Shown here: one piece after another, positions 27,957 through 35,908 of the stretch | Numbering within the stretch: position 1 is the first letter of the stretch | Layout: each line of letters starts with the position of its first letter | NCBI GenBank assembly: GCA_042140185.1 | Contig: CP159477.1 | Span: 1,488,001 to 1,552,000 of the forward strand | Direction of reading: 5' to 3' | Length of the DNA: 64,000 nucleotides | From: JANSXG01 sp024743075 | GTDB taxonomy: Bacteria > Planctomycetota > Phycisphaerae > Phycisphaerales > UBA1924 | Translations under genes and position numbers: made by a program | The notes under the pieces: model-generated | Told to the model about the DNA's origin: nothing | Seen by the model: only the letters and a program-made list of their open reading frames with translations | Databases searched by the model: none

Positions 27957-28901
27957 GTGCCGAACCGAATACTGATCTGCCTCATCGCTTGCGCCGCGTC
28001 AAATCATTCTGTCTGCACCGCGTCAGGGCAGGACGCGCAGACAAACGAACCCGAAATCGCGTCGCCACCACCGGCGAGGACCACTTTCTCGTTCGAAGGA
28101 CTCGGTCAGTTTCTCGACGGCGCCGACGTCGATGGCACCGCCGGAGATGTTGATATCACTCGCCTCGGCGCGACCTTGGGCTTCCGCCATTCGCTCTCGG
28201 ACTCAACGATGCTCACCGGCTCGCTGCGTCATGAATGGTCGGACTACGACTTTGAGCAGGCCTCCGGCCTTTTCGCCGGCGCCAGCAACGCGGAGTCGCC
28301 GTTCGACTCCCTGCACGAATCCGGGCTCACCGTCGGGCTTTCGGCACAACTCGACGAACAGTGGTCGCTTTTCGCCAACGGCATTGTCGGTGCCGGCTAT
28401 GAGGTGGGTGCGGACTTCGGGGACTCGATCGTCGGCGGCGGCTTCGCGGGTTTCGGCTACCGGTTCACGGAAGATTTTTCACTCACGTTGGGCGTCGGCG
28501 CGCTCACACGCCTCGAGGATGATGCCCTCGTCATCCCCCTCGTCGGTTTCCGGTGGCAGATCACCGACGATCTGCGTCTGGAGAGCGAAGGCATTTCGAC
28601 CCGTCTCGTCTGGGACGCGAACGACGACCTGGAGCTCAGTGCATTCGGTCGCTATTCGAGCCGGGCGTACCGGATGGATGATGGCAACGCCTACCTGCCC
28701 GGCGGGTCGTTCAGCGACAACCGGATCGTCGTCGGGGCCGGCGCGTCATGGCAGGTCGGCGAACAGCTCCGATTGAAACTTGAGGCGGGCGCTTCGGTGT
28801 GGCAGGAGTACCGGTTCTTCAACGCCTCGGGAAACGAGTTGAGCACGCGCGAGAGCGATCCGCAACTGATGATCCAGGCCGGATTGGAGTTTCGCTTCTG
28901 A
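27957..28901 (+). CDS. Outer-membrane beta-barrel-like protein
   Basis: The 314-residue protein has a signal-like N-terminus (RILICLIACAASNHSVCTASG) and then alternating amphipathic strands. These include TTFSFEGLGQFL, ATLGFRHSLS, LTGSLRHEWSDYDF and LRLESEGISTRLVWDANDDLELSAFGRY, ending LMIQAGLEFRF with a terminal Phe, the usual outer-membrane insertion signal. It resembles uncharacterised barrel families such as DUF6268, but no specific function can be assigned. GTG start at 27957 with AAAGGAACG upstream. It lies 19 bases after the batA-like gene and is followed by an inverted repeat. Confidence 0.75.
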   Translation: MPNRILICLIACAASNHSVCTASGQDAQTNEPEIASPPPARTTFSFEGLGQFLDGADVDGTAGDVDITRLGATLGFRHSLSDSTMLTGSLRHEWSDYDFEQASGLFAGASNAESPFDSLHESGLTVGLSAQLDEQWSLFANGIVGAGYEVGADFGDSIVGGGFAGFGYRFTEDFSLTLGVGALTRLEDDALVIPLVGFRWQITDDLRLESEGISTRLVWDANDDLELSAFGRYSSRAYRMDDGNAYLPGGSFSDNRIVVGAGASWQVGEQLRLKLEAGASVWQEYRFFNASGNELSTRESDPQLMIQAGLEFRF

Positions 28902-28922
28902 AACTCGCGTTGTCAGAGTTTC
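28900..28922 (+). terminator. Inverted repeat after the barrel-protein gene
   Basis: A 7-base-pair stem GAAACTC/GAGTTTC with a 9-base loop overlaps the stop codon of the barrel gene. It has no T run, so termination is only possible. Confidence 0.35.
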
Positions 28923-28977
28923 GTGAAATGTGCGCGGCCAGGGCCCTCCCGCCGCACCGCTGATCTATCCTGAAACC

Positions 28978-30450
28978 GTGAACGACTCGCCCGATTCAAA
29001 CAGGCCCGTCACATCGCCGAGCACCGTGGACCGTCGATCCTTTCTGGGTGCGGTCGGTGCGGGCCTCGCACTGGGCTACGGCGCAGCAGCCGCCCAGCTC
29101 TCGAACTCGAAGCCGACCGCCGGAACCCGCAGAACGGCTTCGACAACTCCGAAGCGGCGCGCCCAGAACCTGATCTTCATGGTCGCCGACGGCATGTCGG
29201 CCGGCACGCTTCAACTCGCGGATCTGCACCTGCGCCAGACCCGAAACCGGCAGTCGCACTGGATCGACCTCATCCAGCGGGGCGACGATTCTTCACGTTC
29301 CGTCATCGACACCGCGAGTTTTAACTCGCTCGTCACCGATTCCGCCGCCGCCTCAACCGCGTGGGGCACGGGCCAACTCGTCGAGAACGGTCGGATCGGA
29401 GAATCACCAGACCGGGTGGTGCGCAGCCCGCTGCTGCTCCGTGCCCGCGAAGCCGGCAAAGCCACCGGTCTTGTCACCACCACCCGATTGACCCACGCGA
29501 CGCCCGCCGGCTTGGCGTGCAACGTGATCGGCGGCGACCGCAACGATGAGTCGCTCATCGCCTCGCAGTTGCTCAATCGCGGATTCAACGTTCTCCTCGG
29601 GGGCGGAAGCCGCTATCTCGCGGGCCCATGCGCCGAGGCAGGACTCGTCACGGTATCCACCGGTGACGAGCTGGCGGCGGTTGCCGCGGCCTCATCCCGG
29701 ATCGATTGGTCGAAGCGGGAACGGCTCATCGGGCTTTTCAACCGCAGCCACCTGTCCTACGAGCTCGACCGCCCCGCCACCGAGCCGTCGCTCACCGCAA
29801 TGACCCGCACCTCGCTCGAATGGCTCGCGGGCGCCCCCGGCGGCTTCGTTGTGCAGATCGAAGGCGGCCGGGTCGACCACGCCGCGCACGCGAACGATGC
29901 GGGCAGCCTCATCGCCGAGCAGATCGCGTTCGACGATGCCTTGGGCGCCGCGATCGAGTTCGTCACAAATCGCGATGACACGCTGCTCGTTGTCACCACC
30001 GATCACGGCAACGCGAACCCCGGCCTCACCGACTACACGCGCTACGGGATCGAAGGATTCGCTCGGCTAGAGGGATTCACAAGATCCTTCGAGTGGATCA
30101 TGGACGGGTTCGACCGGATCGATCGAACGGATCCGTCGCAAATACACTCCGTCGTTGAGGCCGCGACGAACATCTCGCTCTCCCGCCCGGACCTCGATGT
30201 GCTCCGCCGCTGGCTCGGCGGTGAGACCGTAGACCCGTTCCTGCTCGCCAACCGCAAGTGCGGCCCTCTCGGTGCGGTGCTCTCGAACTTCACGAAGGTC
30301 GCGTTCATGAGCCCGAATCACACCGCCGACTACGTGGAACTGACCGCCTGCGGGCCAGGCTCGAGCGCCTTCGCGCCCATGATGCGAATCGACCAGATCC
30401 ACGGCGTCCTCTGCGAGGCGCTGGACCTGCCGACCGAAGTCCTGCTCTGA
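28978..30450 (+). CDS. Tat-exported alkaline phosphatase (PhoA family)
   Basis: Releases phosphate from organic phosphomonoesters outside the cytoplasm. A Tat signal with DRRSFLGAVGAGLALG lies at about residues 19-34. Metal and catalytic elements follow in the usual order. MVADGMS (Asp ligand) is near 67, VTDSAAASTAWGTG (nucleophile Ser) near 119, EGGRVDHAAHANDAG near 294, VVTTDHGN near 338 and SPNHTADYVELTACGPG (His ligand) near 444. The product is 490 residues from GTG 28978; an upstream ATG at 28930 would add an unlikely 16-residue leader. No Pho box was found directly upstream, although the Pho regulator genes are 10 kb away. Confidence 0.9.
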   Translation: MNDSPDSNRPVTSPSTVDRRSFLGAVGAGLALGYGAAAAQLSNSKPTAGTRRTASTTPKRRAQNLIFMVADGMSAGTLQLADLHLRQTRNRQSHWIDLIQRGDDSSRSVIDTASFNSLVTDSAAASTAWGTGQLVENGRIGESPDRVVRSPLLLRAREAGKATGLVTTTRLTHATPAGLACNVIGGDRNDESLIASQLLNRGFNVLLGGGSRYLAGPCAEAGLVTVSTGDELAAVAAASSRIDWSKRERLIGLFNRSHLSYELDRPATEPSLTAMTRTSLEWLAGAPGGFVVQIEGGRVDHAAHANDAGSLIAEQIAFDDALGAAIEFVTNRDDTLLVVTTDHGNANPGLTDYTRYGIEGFARLEGFTRSFEWIMDGFDRIDRTDPSQIHSVVEAATNISLSRPDLDVLRRWLGGETVDPFLLANRKCGPLGAVLSNFTKVAFMSPNHTADYVELTACGPGSSAFAPMMRIDQIHGVLCEALDLPTEVLL

Positions 30451-30460
30451 TCGCTTATCA

Positions 30461-30489
30461 GCCGTCGCGTGTGAACCCCTACCGACGGC
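30461..30489 (+). terminator. Possible hairpin after the alkaline phosphatase
   Basis: A perfect 7-base-pair stem GCCGTCG/CGACGGC with a 15-base loop lies 10 bases after the stop. No T run follows, so the role is uncertain. Confidence 0.3.
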
Positions 30490-30618
30490 ACGGTCGGGCG
30501 GAGTCCGAATAATCGAGAAGTTGCTTGCCGCGGTTGTTCGGCCGCAACGACGAATCGAGAGTTGGGACGAGAGCGCGCCGCCCCGGTCGCGCCGAGCGTC
30601 CTGCCATGAGGAAGTCCG

Positions 30619-31095
30619 ATGCCAAACCGCCGCTCACCCGGTTTCACGCTCGTCGAGATCCTCATCGTGGTGGTCATCCTCGGTATCCTCGCGGCGATCG
30701 TGGTTCCGCAGTTCACCTCCGCCAGCGAGAGCGCGAGGCAGGCATCGTTCATCACAAACGTGAAGTCCTTCGCGAACGCGACCGAACTCTATCGGGTGCA
30801 CTACGGCACCTATCCAGAAGACGCGAGCACCGGCTCGCTCCCCGCCGGCCTGGACCGATGGGTCCGAGAGGACGACTGGACCGCGATTACGCCCATCGGG
30901 GGCAGTTGGGACAGCGAGCGCAACGATACGGGCGGGTACGCCTGCGCCGTCGGCGTCCACTTCGACGGTCGCGGGACCACGCAGGATGACGCGTTCATGC
31001 AGCAGATCGACGAGAAGTTCGACGACGGCGACCTCGAGGACGGGGGTTTCCGTCGCATCGCCGACGGTCGCTACTACCTGATCGTCGCCGAATGA
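30619..31095 (+). CDS. Orphan type IV pilin-like pseudopilin
   Basis: The 158-residue protein has a clean prepilin motif, SPGFTLVEILIVVVILGILAAIVVPQF, with Gly -1 and Glu +5. The helix continues FTSASESARQASFITNVKSFANATELYRVHYGTYPE as in GspG/PilA subunits. Unlike the six proteins of the main cluster, it is of normal size. It lies alone on the plus strand 10 kb from that cluster, before moxR, with an AGGAAG ribosome site. It could be a pilus subunit assembled by the same machinery, a common layout in Planctomycetota that carry many scattered pseudopilin genes. The C-terminal part is acidic and lacks cysteine pairs. Confidence 0.85.
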   Translation: MPNRRSPGFTLVEILIVVVILGILAAIVVPQFTSASESARQASFITNVKSFANATELYRVHYGTYPEDASTGSLPAGLDRWVREDDWTAITPIGGSWDSERNDTGGYACAVGVHFDGRGTTQDDAFMQQIDEKFDDGDLEDGGFRRIADGRYYLIVAE

Positions 31096-31149
31096 TCCAC
31101 CCACACTCGGGCCGTATACTCCGCGAACGCCCCACGGAGACACGACCCG

Positions 31150-32193
31150 ATGAACGAACCGAGCAGCAGCCGCCCAACCCAGGACCCGACCACGCTCGAT
31201 GACGTGAAACAGGCCGCGGCGCAGTTCAAATCGGACTTTGAAAGTGTGCGAGACCAGGTCGGCCTCGCGGTTGTCGGACACACCGATGTTGTGGACGGCG
31301 TCCTCACCTGCCTGTTTACCGGCGGCAACACGCTGCTTGAGGGCGTGCCCGGCTTGGGAAAAACCCTGCTGATCCGCTCGCTCAGCCAGGCTCTGTCCCT
31401 CGATTTCAGCCGCATCCAGTTCACACCGGACCTCATGCCCGCTGACATCACCGGCACGGAGATCGTTCAGGAGACGCAGGAGGGCCGACGCTTCGTGTTC
31501 GAAAAAGGGCCGGTCTTCGCCCAGATCGTGCTGGCGGACGAGATCAACCGTGCTACTCCGAAGACGCAGTCCGCCATGCTCGAAGCAATGCAGGAGCGCA
31601 GCGTCACCGTCGCCGGCGAGACATACCAACTGCCCAAGCCGTTCTTCGTGATGGCAACGCAGAACCCGCTGGAGCAGGAAGGCGTCTACCCGCTCCCCGA
31701 AGCGCAGCTCGACCGTTTTATGCTCAAACTCGAAGTGGGCTACTCCGGTCGCGCCGAACTCAGTGAGATCCTGAACCGAACCACAAAGGGAATCACCGCG
31801 GAAATCAAACCGGTCCTGAACGCCGAGCAGATCCTTGCTCACCAACGACTGGTGACTCGCGTGGCGATCGCTGACCACATCCAGGATTACGCCGTCCGCC
31901 TCGTGCTCGCCACCCATCCCGGAGGCGAGTTCGCCAGCCCAACGGTCAACCAGTTCGTCCGCGTGGGCGCCAGTCCTCGTGCCGCTCAGGCGATCGTGCT
32001 CTCGGCCAAATGTCGAGCCCTGGTTGCCGGTCGCCCGACGGTCGCGGTGCAGGACATCAAGGATGTCGCCCTGCCTGCACTCCGTCACCGCGTCGTGCTG
32101 AACTTCGAGGGTGAGGCGGAAGGGCTCACGCCCGACCGCGTCGTCGAGAACATTGTCCAAACACTGCCCGAGCAGGCCACCGTCTCGAACTGA
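31150..32193 (+). CDS. MoxR-family AAA+ ATPase
   Basis: A 347-residue MoxR ATPase with Walker A GVPGLGKTLL near residue 66, Walker B LADEINRATPKTQSAMLEAM near 127, and the MATQNPLEQEGVYPLPEAQLDRF sensor region. MoxR proteins act as chaperones that mature partner complexes, often together with VWA proteins such as BatA. The usual next gene (DUF58) is not present here. A BatA-like gene lies 5 kb upstream, separated by three unrelated genes, so any partnership is inference. The gene ends 12 bases from the stop of a convergent gene. Confidence 0.93.
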   Translation: MNEPSSSRPTQDPTTLDDVKQAAAQFKSDFESVRDQVGLAVVGHTDVVDGVLTCLFTGGNTLLEGVPGLGKTLLIRSLSQALSLDFSRIQFTPDLMPADITGTEIVQETQEGRRFVFEKGPVFAQIVLADEINRATPKTQSAMLEAMQERSVTVAGETYQLPKPFFVMATQNPLEQEGVYPLPEAQLDRFMLKLEVGYSGRAELSEILNRTTKGITAEIKPVLNAEQILAHQRLVTRVAIADHIQDYAVRLVLATHPGGEFASPTVNQFVRVGASPRAAQAIVLSAKCRALVAGRPTVAVQDIKDVALPALRHRVVLNFEGEAEGLTPDRVVENIVQTLPEQATVSN

Positions 32194-32205
32194 GTCGTCC
32201 GCGCC

Positions 32206-32577
32206 TCAAGCAGCCGGGAGCCGTGTCCGACCGCCGGGAGCCGGTGTGGCCTTCGGTCGCACGGGACGCGTTTCGACGACCAGTCTGCTGGGTGCGGGCT
32301 CCGGGACATGGAGTTGCGAGACCCAGAGCCCGTACTCATTGAACCGCACACCGAAGGCGCCGAAGTCCGCCTGCCAACCGGTGCCGTCGATGAGATACTG
32401 GAACTCGTGATCGCCCGGGTCGATGGCGATTCTCGCACCGAACCAGCCGCCCCCCTCTGATTCGAGCTCGATCGCGCCGCGCTCCCATCCCGTGAACGAA
32501 CCGAGTAGCTGCACACGATCCGCGTCCCTTGCCAGGACACGGAACTCAACTCGTCCATCCGGCATCAGAGAGATCAT
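32206..32577 (-). CDS. Single-domain glycogen-binding (AMPK/CBM48-like) protein
   Basis: The 123-residue protein contains one early-set domain: VEFRVLARDADRVQLLGSFTGW, then GWFGARIAIDPGDHEFQYLIDG. This is the conserved core of AMPK1/CBM48-type glycogen-binding modules with the two Trp positions. A WQADFGAFGVRFNEYGLWVSQL end follows, then a Pro-rich tail. No enzyme domain is attached. The ATG at 32577 has a GGAGG site at about eight bases; the longer frame up to 32646 would be an unlikely leader. It probably binds alpha-glucan such as glycogen in the cytoplasm. Function beyond that is unknown. Confidence 0.8.
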   Translation of the reverse strand: MISLMPDGRVEFRVLARDADRVQLLGSFTGWERGAIELESEGGGWFGARIAIDPGDHEFQYLIDGTGWQADFGAFGVRFNEYGLWVSQLHVPEPAPSRLVVETRPVRPKATPAPGGRTRLPAA

Positions 32578-32636
32578 GACACAAGCCTCCTCCAGTCGGT
32601 ATCGTCCGGCGGTGTTGCGACCCGCGCGGCCGCGCC

Positions 32637-34508
32637 TTGATCCCATCGTCCGGAGACCGTTGCCCGTTGCGTGAATCTCACCGATCAGGCCTCAAAGCAA
32701 CCGCGATCGCGTCCGTCGTGTGCGCAATCCTTGCGCCCTTTGCGTTTGGGCAAGACCCCCCGCCAGACGCCTCGCCGGCCGTCGCGCCCGCTCAGATCAA
32801 CACAAGCACGTTCGTGGCTCTTCCGGGCCTGCCTCTGCGGATCCCGCTATCGCGGCCTCCGGGGGGTTCAACCGGAAACTGGGTACCGCAACCCATTCAG
32901 GTCCGTCTGCTCGATCCCGACGGGGCAGGCCCGGCGCACGTACTCGTTTCGGAAATAATCGGAGTCACCAGCACGCCGGCTGACGACAATCGGCGTAAAA
33001 CGGATTGGCTCGCACCGCCCACTGCCTGGCGAGCCGTGCGTCCGGAGGATGTTTCCAGCGGCCGCGTAACCGGCCCGGTCTACTGGTCGCTCTTTGTGCG
33101 ACTCCCCACCTCCTACGACGCCGCGGAGGCCCGCATGCCGCGGAACGGTCGGGATCGAGCGGTCGTGCTCGAAGTCGCGGGCGAGCGTTTTCCGGCCCGC
33201 CTCGCCGAGCAGCCCCGGCCGCTCCCAACAGGCAGAATAAAGCCGCTGGAAGCCTCCGCGCAGCGGTGGCGTGAGTTTGGAGCACTGTTGAGCGCAGAGG
33301 CCGAGGACCCCGCTCGACGGTGGCGGGCCTCGCTCCTGTCCGATCGGTTCGGGTCCGGGCGACTCTTCGGCACCGGATCATTCGATGACTACCTCACGCA
33401 AGATGACCCCGTGCTCGCAGGACTCGGTCAGACCATTGAAGCTGAGGTCCGCGCAGCCGTGTCCGAACTCAGCGCGGACGACCCCCAACTGGCCGCAGAG
33501 CTGCTCGCCCGGCTCACGGCCGTGACCCGTGACCTCGATGGTCGCCTCCTCCCAGCATGGCCCACCGACGGGGAAGCCGAAACCATCCTCATGCCGGCGT
33601 TGCTCTCGCGGTCGCTGACCGCCGAGGAGCGAGCGTCCAGGGTCCGTCAGTACCTCGACTCACGCCCGGCTTCGCGCTGTCTCGTCATCGACGACGCCGG
33701 TCAGTCGCTCGCGCTCCGGAACAACGAACGGTTCCGGGATAGCGGCGAGCAGTCGGAACAGGTCTTGGTCGTCCAAGGGGCGACCGCTCTGGCAACGGAT
33801 GTCTCCGGCACAGCGCGTACTTTGACCTATGGGCCTCCCGGAGAGTTCGACGCGGAACTGCTCCAATTGCCCGCCTACGGGTCATCGACCTTTCGGTTCC
33901 AGCCGAGTGTCGTGCGTTCGATGGATCGAAGCAGCAGCCCTTCGACGGCGCCCGTTACAGCCGGAGCGATCGAACTCCGTGACGGAGATCGCGTCAGACG
34001 CCTTGAAGCGCGGGTGCTCCCGCTCGACGTGTCGCGCCCGGGCCTCCAGATCGGACCGGCGCTCCGCCCGTGGACGCTCGCGAGTTGGAACGCCGATGCC
34101 GTCGTCCCGGTCTCGCTGGACGAGCAGACGAGTGTCTTGATCTACCGCGACGACCGTGCGGGGCGATGGCGCATCATGGTGGAAGCCAGAACGAAGACCG
34201 ACCAACCCGCCGCGCACTCGGTCGATCTGTACTTCGGGCCATACGAGGGGTCGAGTCAGGTGATTACCATCTCCTCCGATTCGGCCGGGGTTGCCGTCTC
34301 GGAGGATCGCTGGTCGACGATCATTGATCTGCCCGAACAAGCGGCTCGGCGGGCCGAGTCGATCGGATTCATCGAATTCGGGTTTGTCCGTCGCCGGGGC
34401 GTCGGACGCGACGCCGCTGTCCACTCATCCTGGCCACGCCCGTGGTTCCCCGGCCAGGACGAGCCGGGCCGGTTCAGGATTGACCTGAGTTCTTGGAACG
34501 CTCGGTGA
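32637..34508 (+). CDS. Large secreted protein of unknown function
   Basis: The 623-residue product has a signal peptide-like segment (LKATAIASVVCAILAPFAFGQ, about residues 19-39) and is otherwise soluble, with many charged and Asp/Pro-rich turns. No known domain was recognised. A helical region near residues 250-310 (VRAAVSELSADDPQLAAELLARLTAV) precedes a beta-rich C-terminal half. The start is uncertain: TTG at 32637 or a TTG about ten codons further. It overlaps the promoter region of the divergent glycogen-binding gene and ends 2 bases from the stop of the convergent rnc gene. A periplasmic or surface role is inferred from the signal only. Confidence 0.6.
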   Translation: MIPSSGDRCPLRESHRSGLKATAIASVVCAILAPFAFGQDPPPDASPAVAPAQINTSTFVALPGLPLRIPLSRPPGGSTGNWVPQPIQVRLLDPDGAGPAHVLVSEIIGVTSTPADDNRRKTDWLAPPTAWRAVRPEDVSSGRVTGPVYWSLFVRLPTSYDAAEARMPRNGRDRAVVLEVAGERFPARLAEQPRPLPTGRIKPLEASAQRWREFGALLSAEAEDPARRWRASLLSDRFGSGRLFGTGSFDDYLTQDDPVLAGLGQTIEAEVRAAVSELSADDPQLAAELLARLTAVTRDLDGRLLPAWPTDGEAETILMPALLSRSLTAEERASRVRQYLDSRPASRCLVIDDAGQSLALRNNERFRDSGEQSEQVLVVQGATALATDVSGTARTLTYGPPGEFDAELLQLPAYGSSTFRFQPSVVRSMDRSSSPSTAPVTAGAIELRDGDRVRRLEARVLPLDVSRPGLQIGPALRPWTLASWNADAVVPVSLDEQTSVLIYRDDRAGRWRIMVEARTKTDQPAAHSVDLYFGPYEGSSQVITISSDSAGVAVSEDRWSTIIDLPEQAARRAESIGFIEFGFVRRRGVGRDAAVHSSWPRPWFPGQDEPGRFRIDLSSWNAR

Positions 34509-34510
34509 GA

Positions 34511-35272
34511 TCACTCATCCGCGTCGCTGCGTCCCTCGAACATCTCTTCCGGCACGTAGACGACATGCCCGTCTCTGGTCTCGTGGATGAGGCCCAGTTC
34601 CTCCAACGCAATAAGCGCCGCCTTTTGCTCGGCTCTTTTCTTCGACGACGCCCACGAAGATGCAAAAAGGTGGTCGCCCAACTGCACCGCTATCTCGAAC
34701 TTCTTCGCGTGGTCCGGGCCGGTCTCACTCTTAAGGATGTAGACGGGCTGGTGATTCAACCGCGCCTGGGCGTGCTGCTGAAGGACCGACTTGAAGTTCT
34801 GCTGGTGCCCGGAGGCCGCGGCCTCCTCAATGTGCGGCTCGATATACGTCAGGATGAAGCGCTTCGCCGCCTCGATGCCGCCGTCAAGCAGGATCGCCCC
34901 GATCACCGACTCGAAGACCGCCGCTGCGAGCGAGGAGGGCAGGCTGTCGCGGGCTTGCATGCCCTTTCCGAGACTAAGCATCCGGTCGAGCCCGAGCGAT
35001 CTGGCGATGCGGGCACACAGCTGGCGTGAGACGACCGCCGACTTGATCTTCGTCAGTTCTCCCTCGAGCAGATCCTCGAATTGGCGATAGAGTTCCTCGC
35101 AAACGACATAGCCGAGCACCGCATCGCCGAGAAACTCAAGGCGTTCATTAGACTCCAGCCGGTCGTCTGCGATCGACGCGTGCGTCAGTGCGCGTTCGAG
35201 CAGCGAGGGATCGGAAAACGAATAACCCAGCACAGACTCGATTTTATTGACTGACTCGTCGCTCAGTGCCAC
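34511..35272 (-). CDS. rnc: Ribonuclease III
   Basis: Cleaves double-stranded RNA in rRNA processing and mRNA decay. The 253-residue protein has the RNase III signature ESNERLEFLGDAVLGYV near residues 37-53, with the catalytic Glu/Asp pair. It also has VFESVIGAILLDGG near 130, and a C-terminal double-stranded RNA-binding domain ending in ASSWASSKKRAEQKAALIALEEL. The GTG at 35272 is chosen because the known fold starts a few residues later (LSDESVNKIESVLGYSF). A longer frame to 35500 would add 76 Arg/Ser-rich residues unlike any RNase III. No strong ribosome site was seen before the GTG. Length is typical of the family. Confidence 0.93.
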   Translation of the reverse strand: MALSDESVNKIESVLGYSFSDPSLLERALTHASIADDRLESNERLEFLGDAVLGYVVCEELYRQFEDLLEGELTKIKSAVVSRQLCARIARSLGLDRMLSLGKGMQARDSLPSSLAAAVFESVIGAILLDGGIEAAKRFILTYIEPHIEEAAASGHQQNFKSVLQQHAQARLNHQPVYILKSETGPDHAKKFEIAVQLGDHLFASSWASSKKRAEQKAALIALEELGLIHETRDGHVVYVPEEMFEGRSDADE

Positions 35273-35633
35273 GTTGCACACCTGATGCGCAACCCCGTCA
35301 GGTCGGTCGGGATCGCATGCGATACGACGCCGGCGCCCAACGGGCTCTGGCAGTCGGTGATTCGCAGACGCGTGGGCCAAACCGCCGTCCGAGGGGACGG
35401 CACCTTCGCTCGCCGCGGCTGAAAGATGGCGGGCCGCTCCCGACACCTCGACCAGCGTACACCCAAATCGTTGCTTGGGCATCAAAAATCGCGATCTCAA
35501 GCCAATCCGGTTGCAGATTCGAGAGGGCCTGCTACACTCTCCGACCCGGCAGACCCCCCACGGGCGGTCTGTCTCATTCGCGATTTCGACCTTGGATCGG
35601 GCTCGGCCCGGAAGACCGTGTGAGGATTACACC
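35273..35633. promoter_or_regulatory. Divergent intergenic region between rnc and rpmH
   Basis: This 361-base stretch has no gene that can be supported. It must hold promoters for rnc (minus) and rpmH (plus). A hairpin CAGACC/GGTCTG (35550-35555 with 35566-35571) lies in the likely rpmH leader; whether it acts in regulation is unknown. Confidence 0.5.
35511..35538 (+). promoter_or_regulatory. Candidate housekeeping promoter of rpmH
   Basis: TTGCAG (35511-35516) and TACACT (35533-35538) with a 16-base spacer resemble -35 and -10 boxes. The predicted leader to the ATG at 35634 is about 90 bases. Confidence 0.5.
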
Positions 35634-35774
35634 ATGCATTACCCACGCCGAGTGAGCCGGATCAAGCGGAAGCGCGCTATCGGATTCCGTGCTCGGATGC
35701 GCACCAAGAACGGGCGCAAGATGATGAATCGCAAGCGACGCCTCGGTCGCTCGCTGAATGTCGCCGACAAGTAA
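35634..35774 (+). CDS. rpmH: Large-subunit ribosomal protein L34
   Basis: The 46-residue basic protein carries the L34 core KRAIGFRARMRTKNGRKMM, located in the large ribosomal subunit. The N-terminus (MHYPRRVSRIKRK) differs from the common MKRTYQPS start, but lengths and Arg/Lys spacing match. The ATG at 35634 has a TGAGGA site eight bases upstream, so longer upstream readings are rejected. In most bacteria rnpA follows rpmH; here a strong terminator follows directly and sucC comes next, so rnpA is not adjacent. Confidence 0.95.
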   Translation: MHYPRRVSRIKRKRAIGFRARMRTKNGRKMMNRKRRLGRSLNVADK

Positions 35775-35801
35775 AGAGGCGACACCGTCCGAATGCCTTC
35801 C

Positions 35802-35826
35802 AACCAGCCCCGCGGGCTGGTTTTTT
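35802..35826 (+). terminator. Intrinsic terminator after rpmH
   Basis: A 9-base-pair stem AACCAGCCC/GGGCTGGTT (loop CGC) runs into six T residues at 35821-35826. This is the clearest factor-independent terminator in the window. Confidence 0.9.
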
Positions 35827-35908
35827 CATGCCCCGATCCCGATGCGCCGTGCTGGTTATCATGCCCGCCGACGAAGCCCACCTCATTCACCCGGCACCAG
35901 GAAGCAGC

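Noticed and set aside
30634..32160. 508-codon minus-strand frame
   Set aside because: It lies opposite the orphan pseudopilin and MoxR, both with clear motifs.
35546..35633. Riboswitch or ribosomal protein leader before rpmH
   Set aside because: Only a short 6-base-pair hairpin is visible, and no known leader motif was recognised.
35775..35908. rnpA behind rpmH
   Set aside because: The space holds a strong terminator and the start of sucC; no RnpA-like frame is present.
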